The notes below the pieces were generated by a model, which did not search any database, was not told the DNA's origin, and saw only the letters and a list, made by a program, of their open reading frames with translations. A DNA stretch of 64,000 nucleotides, from contig JACRIX010000027.1 of NCBI GenBank assembly GCA_016215645.1, positions 54,184-118,183 on the forward strand. The letters run 5' to 3'. Each line of letters starts with the position of its first letter. Within the stretch, counting starts at the first letter, position 1. Of the stretch, positions 24,837-32,781 are shown piece by piece. The position numbers were made by a program, and so were the translations under genes. This DNA comes from Rhodocyclales bacterium (GTDB lineage: Bacteria > Pseudomonadota > Gammaproteobacteria > Burkholderiales > Rhodocyclaceae).

Positions 24837-26570
24837 ATGCACCAGAGGCGATCGGCAAACGGCCGTTTTCGCACCGCAGCGTTTTTCTGCGTGGGTGTGT
24901 TCGCCTGCAGTTTTGTCACTCAGACCGCTGCGCAGCAGGCTCCCGATGCGGGTGGATTGCGTCAGGAGATCGAGCGTGAACGGATCGAGGCACCGCGTCC
25001 CCCGGTGAAACCTCTGGAACCGACGCGGCGGCCGGTTACGGGGCCGCGCGACGGCGAGCTTTCGGTGAACGTGCAAGCCTTCACGCTTTCCGGCAACACA
25101 CTGGTAGCTACGGACCGATTGCAGGCCGCTCTATCCGGCTTCCTGCGGCGCGCTCTTTCATTTGCCGACCTGCAACTCGCCGCCAGTGCGGTGGCCGACG
25201 TATATCGTGATGAGGGATGGGTAGTCCGCACCCTGCTTCCCCCGCAAGACCTTTCCTCGGGCACGGTCCGGATCGAGATTGTCGAAGCAAGGTTCGGGCG
25301 GGTGCGGATCGAAGGCAAGGAACTCCTCGATCACTTGCGGGTAGGCGAAGAGCACCTGCTGGGTATCGCCGGATTCGTATTGGCGACCGGGGCATCGATT
25401 CGCAGCGATGACGTTGATCGCGTGTTGCGTCTGCTTGACGAGTTACCAGGCGTCGGGGCGCAGGGACGCCTGGCGCCGGGTGACGGCGACGGCGTCACCG
25501 ATCTGGTCTTGAACGTCAATGACAAGCCCATCGTGGGGGGTGATCTGCGTATCGACAATCACGGATCGCGGTCGACGGGGAGGGAGCGTCTATCGGGCAA
25601 CCTCAGCATAGCCAGTCCATTGAAGCTATCGGATCGGCTGGGGTTCTATGCACTGCATACGCAGGGCAGCGACTATGTTCGTGGGGCGTACTCGTTGCCG
25701 ATTGGGTATTCCGGCTTGTCTGCCGGTATCAATTCCTCTGCAATGCGCTATCGCCTGGTCGGAAGCGATTTTGTCGCTTTGCAGGGCCGTGGCGCCTCGG
25801 ACACTGCGGCGGTGGAGCTGCTCTACCCACTGCTGCGCCTGCGCAATGCCAATGCCACAATCGGTGCTGCCGTCGAACGCAAAACCTTCGACAACGAGTC
25901 TGGCGGTGCCGTGACGTCGCGCTACGCTGTCGGCACAACGGCATTGACACTCAGCGGAAATCGCCAGGATGGCTTCGGTGGCGGTGGCGTGTGGTATGGC
26001 AATCTGGGCCTGGTCGCCGGCAAGCTCGATCTTTCGGGTTCGCCCAACCAGGCGGCCGACGCCACCACGACACGCAGCGCAGGCCGGTTCCAAAAGTTGC
26101 GTTATGCTCTCAGCCGCCAACAGGTGGTGAGCGAGAGTCTGCTGTTTACGGCCAGTTTCAGTGGTCAGCTGGCGGACAAGAATCTGGATTCTTCCGAGAA
26201 GTTCTATCTCGGCGGCGGCAGCGGATTGCGCGCTTATCCGTCGAGCGAAGGTGGAGGCAGCGAAGGGGAGATGCTGAATCTCGAATTGCAATGGCGCCTT
26301 CCGCAAGGTTTCAGCCTGAGCGGCTTGTATGACTACGGCACGGTGCTGGTCAATAAGAACAACAGCTTCGCCGGCGCGGCGGCGCTGAATCGCTATTCCA
26401 TGCGCGGGGCTGGAGTGTCCTTCGCGTGGGCCAATAGCCAGGGCGCCAGCGCCCGGCTGGCATGGGCTCGACGCCTGGGCAGCAACCCGAATCCGACGGC
26501 CGCCGGCAATGACCAGGACGGCACCCTGATTCGCAACCGCATCTGGCTGGAAGCCGCACATGCCTTCTAA
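24837..26570 (+). CDS. Two-partner secretion outer-membrane transporter TpsB (ShlB/FhaC family)
   Basis: Outer-membrane beta-barrel of 577 residues that would export the adjacent TpsA. A signal peptide covers about 1-33 (FRTAAFFCVGVFACSFVTQ, cleavage near AAQQ). A proline-rich linker helix follows at 45-70, then POTRA domains at about 76-225 (VNVQAFTLSGNTLV; DLSSGTVRIEIVEARFGRV). The barrel spans about 230-577. FYLGGGSGLRAYP near 465 corresponds to the conserved loop-6 motif of the family, here RAY rather than RGY. The ATG at 24837 is chosen because it starts the signal peptide and GGCAGGG lies upstream. The TpsA gene begins 3 bp after its stop. Confidence 0.9.
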   Translation: MHQRRSANGRFRTAAFFCVGVFACSFVTQTAAQQAPDAGGLRQEIERERIEAPRPPVKPLEPTRRPVTGPRDGELSVNVQAFTLSGNTLVATDRLQAALSGFLRRALSFADLQLAASAVADVYRDEGWVVRTLLPPQDLSSGTVRIEIVEARFGRVRIEGKELLDHLRVGEEHLLGIAGFVLATGASIRSDDVDRVLRLLDELPGVGAQGRLAPGDGDGVTDLVLNVNDKPIVGGDLRIDNHGSRSTGRERLSGNLSIASPLKLSDRLGFYALHTQGSDYVRGAYSLPIGYSGLSAGINSSAMRYRLVGSDFVALQGRGASDTAAVELLYPLLRLRNANATIGAAVERKTFDNESGGAVTSRYAVGTTALTLSGNRQDGFGGGGVWYGNLGLVAGKLDLSGSPNQAADATTTRSAGRFQKLRYALSRQQVVSESLLFTASFSGQLADKNLDSSEKFYLGGGSGLRAYPSSEGGGSEGEMLNLELQWRLPQGFSLSGLYDYGTVLVNKNNSFAGAAALNRYSMRGAGVSFAWANSQGASARLAWARRLGSNPNPTAAGNDQDGTLIRNRIWLEAAHAF

Positions 26571-26573
26571 GCC

Positions 26574-29500
26574 ATGAAGACATCCATGAAACGCGCGGAT
26601 GTTCGCCAACCGCCCGCCGTTGCGCCGCGCCTCAGCGTTCGGCCGCTGAGCCTGGCGTTGGCGTTGGCATGGGCCAGCGGAAATGCCGCCCCGCCGGTGA
26701 ACGAACTGCCTACCGGCGCCCAGGTCCGCGCTGGTTCGGTCAGCATCAGTCAAACCGCCGCGACCATGACGGTGCAGCAAGCGAGTCAGCGCGCGGTGGT
26801 GGACTGGAATACTTTCAACGTCGGCAGCCAGGCCCAGGTCAATTTCGTTCAGCCGAACGCCAGTGCCGCGATACTCAACCGCGTTCTCGATAGCCGGCCC
26901 AGCGAGATTTTCGGACGCATCACATCCAACGGCCAGGTCTTCCTGACCAACGCCAGCGGCATCTATTTCGGTCCCAACTCGTCGGTCGATGTCGGCGCTT
27001 TGGTGGCCTCGACCCACGGCATCGCCAATCAGGATTTCATGGACGGCCGGCTGCGCCTGGAGCGCAACGGCAGCACAGGCAGTGTTATCAACGCCGGCCG
27101 GCTCAATGCGCTGGTACAGGAAGAGCTCGGCGGCTACATCGCGCTGCTGGCGCCCGAAGTTCGCAACGAGGGCGTGATCATCGCCAAGCTGGGTACCGTG
27201 GCATTGGCTGCCGGCGAAGCCATCACGCTGGACATCGCCGGGTCGCGCACCCTGGCCAGCCTGACGGTGACACCCTCGCAGATTCGCGCCCTGGTCGAGA
27301 ACCGAAATCTGGTGCAGGCGCCGGGTGGATTGATCGTCCTCAGTGCCCAGGCGGCCAGCAGTCTGCAAGGGGGCGTGGTCAGTAACAGCGGGCGGCTGGA
27401 GGCCACTGGTTTGGCCATGCGCGGCGGCCGTATCGTGCTGGAAGCGTCGGACCGCATCGAGAACACCGGCGTGATCGACGCCAGTGCCAGTGCCAGCGGT
27501 CCGGCGGGCGCCATCAGCCTGAACGCTCCCCTGGTAGCAAATAGCGGCCAGATCAAAGTCGATGCGACCGAGGCCGGTCAAGCGGCGGGCAGTGTCGACA
27601 TTCTTGCGCGGCAATTCATACAGGGAGTCAGCGGCAGCATCAGCGCCGCCGCTTTGGCCGCCATGGGTGCGGGGCGCGGGGGGCGTGTTGGCATCAGTGC
27701 CAGTGAAGGCGTCGAACTTGCCGGCGTGGTTCGGGTTACTGCCGGGGAGGGCGCTACGCCAGCGCCAGATACGGACAGCACACTGTCGGCAAATGCCGAC
27801 GGCGGTGACATCAGCATTCTTGCCGGGACCAGCCTGCGGCTGGATTCCGTCCTTCTGGATGCTGCCGGCGCCAATCGCGGTGGTCATATCCTGATCGAGG
27901 GCGAGCGCAGGACGCCGACGCCGGAGACGCCGCGGCCGAACCCGCTGGGTTTGCTGTTTACGGGTTCGACGCTGGTGCGAACCAGCGGCAGACGCGGCAG
28001 CGGCGGCGCGATCGAGATACTCGGCGACTGGATACAACTCCTTGCCAACACCCGGCTGGAGGCTACCGGTCGAGATGGAGGCGTGATCCGCGTCGGCGGC
28101 GACTGGCAGGGCGGCAACGACGTGCGCCAGGCCATCGGAGTGCATATGGCGCGCGACGTCGTGATCGATGTTTCCGCAGCAGTCGGCGCTGGCGGTACGG
28201 CGGTATTGTGGAGTGACGTGCACAATCCGTACTCGGTCACCTCGGCCTACGGCACGATACTGGCATCGGGAGGTAGCGAATCCGGCGATGGCGGTCGCAT
28301 TGAAACCTCGGGGCGCTACCTGCACACCGCCGGGATTCGGGTTCACGCGTCGGCGCCCCATGGGGCGGCGGGACTCTGGCTGCTCGACCCCGGCAACATC
28401 ACGATCGATGCGGTGGGGCCCGCCAGCGGTGACGTGTTTGCGCCGCTGTTCGATGCGACCCAGGATTCGGTGATTCTGGTGGCAGATATCGAGGCGGCAC
28501 TCAATGGCGGCGTGCCCGTGTCGATCACCAACACCGCAGGCGGCGGCGGAAACATCACGGTCACCTCATCGATTACCAAAAGTGCCGGCCTGCCTGCCAT
28601 GCTCTCGCTGAGGGCGGACGGCGGCCAGATCAATCTCAACAACGTCACCATTTCCGCCACTGGTGGAAATACGCTGAATCTGGAGCTATTGGCCAACACC
28701 TATTCGTTCACGACCTCGACGCTGGATCTCGGACCGGGGGCCATGCTCACGTTCGGGCCATCCGGTGTCGCCTTTGCCGGTCCATTCGACTGGCAAGGTT
28801 CGCTTGCCGGCCTGACCATCAACAACATGGCCACCCTGGGCGGATTGATGATCGGCAGCCCGACCAACACCGCTGACATCACCATCAGCAGCGCGATCAA
28901 CATCGCTGGGCAGATCATGCTCCAGGGCGGCAACATCACCATCAACCAGCCGCTGACGTCGCCGAGTCTTACGGCACTGACGGCGACAGGAACGATCAGC
29001 GGCGCCGGCACGATCACCACGGCGGATCTGCTGATCGACAATGCCGGCAGCGTCAATGGCCTGAGCACCGCCATTTCGGCCAATCTGGCCGTGAACAGTG
29101 CGGGCGGGGTCAGCCTGAGCAATACCGGCAACCTGGTCATCGGTTCGATATTCGCAACCAACGGCATCACCGCCGGCGGGACGATCAATATCGCCACCAC
29201 CACCGGCAACATCAACATCAGTCAGCCGGTGGTTACCAGCGACGCGACGGGAAATGCGATCCGGCTGAATGCCGGACAAACGGCTGGACCGGGTGGGCTA
29301 GGAACTCCGGCCAGCGGCAATATCGACATCACCGGCGCAGCCGTCGCCGGTCCGCTCCAGGCCGGCACCGGCGGGATCATCAGCCTGTTTTCGGGAAGCA
29401 TTGCCGGCAGTGCCAACCTGATCACCAAGGTCGGTGGGCCAGGGAGCGGCAATTTCCGCTACAACAGCGACGAAGGGTTCTCCGGTTACACGGCGCCGCT

Positions 29501-32500
29501 CAGTTTGTCCACCGGGGCACCAAACTCGGGTCTGAACGCCATCTTCCGCGAGCAGCCCAGTCTGACGGTCACACCAAGCCTGGCCACGATCGTTTATGGC
29601 GATGCCAATCCGGCATTTACCCCAACCCTTGCCGGCGCGGTCAATGGCGACAACGCCGTGGCGACGACCGCCGGATTGCCGAACTGGATCGTCGCGGGGC
29701 CGAACTCGACCAGCGGGCGACCCACGGCTGGGCTGCATGATGTGCTCTATGATCCCGGCCCCATGACCAACAGCCTCGGTTACGCGCTGATAGACAATGT
29801 CGGCAGCACCAACGAGCTGACCGTCAATCAGAAGCCCATTTTCGCCACGGGGATCACGGCCACCAACAAGGTGTACGACGCCACCATCGCCGCCGCGCTG
29901 GTCACGGGGGGCGCGGCGGTGACGGGTGGGGCGGTCAATAGCATCGACAATCTGTTCTACACGGGCGACGTCGTGACGGTGAACGCCGGTGGCGCGACGG
30001 GAGCCTTCGGCACCAAGGACGCGGGTATCGCCAAGCCGGTGGCGGTTGCCGGCCTGGCGCTTGCCGGCGCCGACGGTGGCAACTACATTGTTGTAGATAA
30101 CTCCGGCGCGACGGCCGATATCACGCCGAAGCCGCTGAATGTCAGCGGCCTGACCAGCGCCAACAAGGTGTACGACGCCAGCCTGGCGGCCACGGTGGGT
30201 GGTGCGGCGACGCTTGCGGCAGGCCAGGCTCCGGGGGCCGGCTCGGCAATCGACGGCAATCCGTACACAGGTGATACGGTCAACGTGGTCGGTCCCGCGA
30301 CCGGCACCTTCGATACCCAGAATGTATTGACCGCCACCACGGTGAGCTTTGCCGGCTTGACCCTGGGGGGCGCGGAGGCTGGAAACTATTCGCTCAATCC
30401 GCACGCTACGGCGGCGCACACCATTACCCCCGCGCCGCTTTTGGTCACTGCCGTGGGCGTAACGAAGGTTGTGGATGGCGTGCCGTATGCCGGCGGCAAC
30501 GGTGTGAGTTTCGCCAATTTTGTCGGTGGCGAGACCGTCGCGGTGCTCGGCGGAGTCCTGAGCTATGCCGGGACCAGTCAGGGTGCGACGGCGATCGGAA
30601 ACTACCTGATAACGCCGCTGGGCTATACGAGTACCAACTATGCGGTCAGCTTTGCCGACGGAACGTTGTCGATTACCACTGCGGTGGCACCGCCGCCGGC
30701 ACCGCCACCGGTCGTGCTGACGCCGACGCCGATAGTAACCACGGTTCCGACATTGACCACGACCCCAACGCCAGCAACCGATTTCACCGGTACGTCGACC
30801 ACTCCATCCACCTCGACGTCGACCAGTACCGCTTCAGCCGGCGGCACGGGGTCAAGTACTGATCCGCTGGGCGGAGGCACGCCAAGCACCGCAAGCACCA
30901 CGGACACTACGTCGACCAGCACATCTGCTACAGGCGGCACGGAGTCAAGCAGCGATACCGCAAGCGCAACGTCTACCGCAAGCACCACCGATGGTACAGG
31001 TTCCGGAGCTACGGGAACGACGGCATCGTCGCCGTCTACCACCACGACGACTGCCTCCGGTGGTACAACAACGCCGACACAAACAACCATCGCCACGGTC
31101 AGTGCAACACCGCCACAAACCCAACCAGCGCCAACGACACCTCCAGCCGGCGCGACGACTGTCGCTCCAATCGCCACGGGCGGAACGGTGCGCGTCGCCG
31201 GCGGAACTACAGGAAGCATTCCGGCGGCATCTGGGGTGCCCACAGCGCAAGCAAAAACAGGATCGACTACGCTGCCGGTTGGCGTGACAACTACCCTTGA
31301 TCCCGTCACCGCAAAACCGCCGGCAGCCATCGTAACCGCTACAACCACGCGCCTGGCGAGCATCGAAGCCCCGGCGCGCAGCATTGACGCCCTGGTTGCC
31401 GCCCGTGTGGAGGCGGCGGTCGGCCGCGGGGGCAACCCGGCAACGGCGACGCGTGCAGGAACCGCCTTCAGTACGGCGCTGGCGCAGAAGCTTGCCCAAG
31501 GTCAACCGATGGAGCAAGCGATGGCAAGTGCGGAAAGGGTGTTCCAGGCGGAATCCAGCCTGCCACCGCCACGAACCCCGGAGGTCGCGCTGTCGCGGGC
31601 TATCGCCGCCGGCGGCGGCGATGTCGCCACTACCCTCAACAGCGTGGCACCGAGCAAACCCGGCGCCGGCTCGGCGGCTTTCGATCGTTCGCTTTCCGCC
31701 GCCCTGGCGCGAGGGGTGCCAATGGATGTGGCGGTAGGCGCGGCGAAAGTCGCTGCGCGCCAATCCGAGCAGGCGGCGATTGCCGACACCACACCCCGAG
31801 CGCAGTTGGCTTCCGGTACGGCGGCGTCGGCTTCCCCGCAAAGCGCCAGTCCCGCGTTCCAAAAGTCGCTTGGCAGCATGCTCGCCCAAGGCGTTTCGCC
31901 ACAGGCGGCCATGGCACGGGCGGGGCAGGCGGCCGAGGCCGATGCCGCGGCAGCGCGGGCGGACGCACGCAACCCCAGCGTCGGATTGGCCCTGGGGCGT
32001 GCTGACGCCGTTATCTCCGGCCCGCCGGGGGGCGCATCGGAGCAGGTGCTGGCGCTGGCCTTGGCGCGCGGTGAAGCCTCGGGGCCCGCCATGGCCAGAG
32101 CGGTGGAAATCCAGCGCGCGGAGCAAGCCGCCATCGCCGCCGATGCCAGGCAACCCCAGGCTTCCTTGGTCCGCGGCGGCGCGACTAACCTGCCCGAGCG
32201 CGGCGCCGATTTCGATCGCGCCCTGAGCAATGCACTGAGTCGTGGCCTGTCGCCTGAAGTGGCCTTGCAGACGGCGAACCGGGCGGCCGACGCCGTCGCA
32301 CCAGCGCCGACTCCTGCATCAGCGTTGGCAACTGGCGTCGGTATCGAGAGACTCGTCGCACCGACTGGCTCCAGCCGAACCTACCGCGCGGCCTTGAGTA
32401 CCGCGCTGGCACGCGGGCTGCCCGTGGCGCGGGCAATCGAGACGGCGCGTCGCGCGGAAGAAGCCAATGCTTTCCGATTCAAGATGCCCGACAGCGTGAC

Positions 32501-32717
32501 GCGCAGTCTGCCTCGCAATCTGAATGGTGCGCAGGCTACCGACGCGGCAGGACGCCCGCTACCCTCCTGGCTGCGTTTCGATCCGGCCGCGCGACAGTTC
32601 ATTGCTACCGAGGTACCCGAAGGCGGTCTGCCGATGCAGGCCGTCCTGGTCGTGGGCCAGGCGCGCGTGCCCATCGTGATATCCGATGGGCCGATGCCGC
32701 CAGCACAACGACCATGA
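26574..32717 (+). CDS. TpsA-type filamentous haemagglutinin-like exoprotein with YDG, Thr-rich and C-terminal repeat regions
   Basis: Very large secreted protein of 2047 residues. The N-terminal TPS secretion domain (about 38-250) carries NELPTGAQVRAGSVSISQ, VDWNTFNVGSQAQVNFVQ, NRVLDSRPSEIFGRI and GQVFLTNASGIYFGPNSSVD. A long beta-helical passenger runs to about 990. MBG/YDG-type repeats follow at about 995-1370 (LATIVYGDANPAF; two NKVYDA units; a weaker third). A Thr/Ser/Ala low-complexity spacer is at about 1375-1585. Seven helical ALxxALARG-type units lie at about 1600-1965, and a cadherin-like end unit (RPLPSWLRFDPAARQFIA) at about 1990-2047. It probably acts in adhesion or biofilm. It is translated with tpsB (3-bp gap). 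Confidence 0.88.
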   Translation: MKTSMKRADVRQPPAVAPRLSVRPLSLALALAWASGNAAPPVNELPTGAQVRAGSVSISQTAATMTVQQASQRAVVDWNTFNVGSQAQVNFVQPNASAAILNRVLDSRPSEIFGRITSNGQVFLTNASGIYFGPNSSVDVGALVASTHGIANQDFMDGRLRLERNGSTGSVINAGRLNALVQEELGGYIALLAPEVRNEGVIIAKLGTVALAAGEAITLDIAGSRTLASLTVTPSQIRALVENRNLVQAPGGLIVLSAQAASSLQGGVVSNSGRLEATGLAMRGGRIVLEASDRIENTGVIDASASASGPAGAISLNAPLVANSGQIKVDATEAGQAAGSVDILARQFIQGVSGSISAAALAAMGAGRGGRVGISASEGVELAGVVRVTAGEGATPAPDTDSTLSANADGGDISILAGTSLRLDSVLLDAAGANRGGHILIEGERRTPTPETPRPNPLGLLFTGSTLVRTSGRRGSGGAIEILGDWIQLLANTRLEATGRDGGVIRVGGDWQGGNDVRQAIGVHMARDVVIDVSAAVGAGGTAVLWSDVHNPYSVTSAYGTILASGGSESGDGGRIETSGRYLHTAGIRVHASAPHGAAGLWLLDPGNITIDAVGPASGDVFAPLFDATQDSVILVADIEAALNGGVPVSITNTAGGGGNITVTSSITKSAGLPAMLSLRADGGQINLNNVTISATGGNTLNLELLANTYSFTTSTLDLGPGAMLTFGPSGVAFAGPFDWQGSLAGLTINNMATLGGLMIGSPTNTADITISSAINIAGQIMLQGGNITINQPLTSPSLTALTATGTISGAGTITTADLLIDNAGSVNGLSTAISANLAVNSAGGVSLSNTGNLVIGSIFATNGITAGGTINIATTTGNINISQPVVTSDATGNAIRLNAGQTAGPGGLGTPASGNIDITGAAVAGPLQAGTGGIISLFSGSIAGSANLITKVGGPGSGNFRYNSDEGFSGYTAPLSLSTGAPNSGLNAIFREQPSLTVTPSLATIVYGDANPAFTPTLAGAVNGDNAVATTAGLPNWIVAGPNSTSGRPTAGLHDVLYDPGPMTNSLGYALIDNVGSTNELTVNQKPIFATGITATNKVYDATIAAALVTGGAAVTGGAVNSIDNLFYTGDVVTVNAGGATGAFGTKDAGIAKPVAVAGLALAGADGGNYIVVDNSGATADITPKPLNVSGLTSANKVYDASLAATVGGAATLAAGQAPGAGSAIDGNPYTGDTVNVVGPATGTFDTQNVLTATTVSFAGLTLGGAEAGNYSLNPHATAAHTITPAPLLVTAVGVTKVVDGVPYAGGNGVSFANFVGGETVAVLGGVLSYAGTSQGATAIGNYLITPLGYTSTNYAVSFADGTLSITTAVAPPPAPPPVVLTPTPIVTTVPTLTTTPTPATDFTGTSTTPSTSTSTSTASAGGTGSSTDPLGGGTPSTASTTDTTSTSTSATGGTESSSDTASATSTASTTDGTGSGATGTTASSPSTTTTTASGGTTTPTQTTIATVSATPPQTQPAPTTPPAGATTVAPIATGGTVRVAGGTTGSIPAASGVPTAQAKTGSTTLPVGVTTTLDPVTAKPPAAIVTATTTRLASIEAPARSIDALVAARVEAAVGRGGNPATATRAGTAFSTALAQKLAQGQPMEQAMASAERVFQAESSLPPPRTPEVALSRAIAAGGGDVATTLNSVAPSKPGAGSAAFDRSLSAALARGVPMDVAVGAAKVAARQSEQAAIADTTPRAQLASGTAASASPQSASPAFQKSLGSMLAQGVSPQAAMARAGQAAEADAAAARADARNPSVGLALGRADAVISGPPGGASEQVLALALARGEASGPAMARAVEIQRAEQAAIAADARQPQASLVRGGATNLPERGADFDRALSNALSRGLSPEVALQTANRAADAVAPAPTPASALATGVGIERLVAPTGSSRTYRAALSTALARGLPVARAIETARRAEEANAFRFKMPDSVTRSLPRNLNGAQATDAAGRPLPSWLRFDPAARQFIATEVPEGGLPMQAVLVVGQARVPIVISDGPMPPAQRP
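31380..32470 (+). repeat. Coding repeats at the TpsA C-terminus (about seven degenerate units)
   Basis: Within TpsA the pattern A-L-x-x-A-L-A-R-G-x-P/S-x-x-x-A-x-x-x-A recurs. Examples are ALAQKLAQGQPMEQAMASA, SLSAALARGVPMDVAVGAA, SLGSMLAQGVSPQAAMARA, VLALALARGEASGPAMARA, ALSNALSRGLSPEVALQTA and ALSTALARGLPVARAIETA. Each 19-23 residue core is separated by 30-50 less conserved residues. The cores look helical, unlike the beta-helix upstream. I do not recognise a named domain. Confidence 0.7.
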
Positions 32718-32781
32718 AAAGAGTTCGATTCTTCCGTACGACAACCCCCATCATTCCCAATCTGGCAACGACGAGGCAATC

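Noticed and set aside
25626..28361. A 911-codon minus-strand frame opposite tpsB and tpsA
   Set aside because: Antisense shadow of the TPS genes; low-complexity composition and no recognisable domain or ribosome site.
30700..31330. Short tandem-like DNA repeats suggesting a CRISPR or satellite
   Set aside because: These are degenerate ACC/ACG/GCA codons of the Thr/Ser/Ala spacer of TpsA, with no regular repeat-spacer unit.
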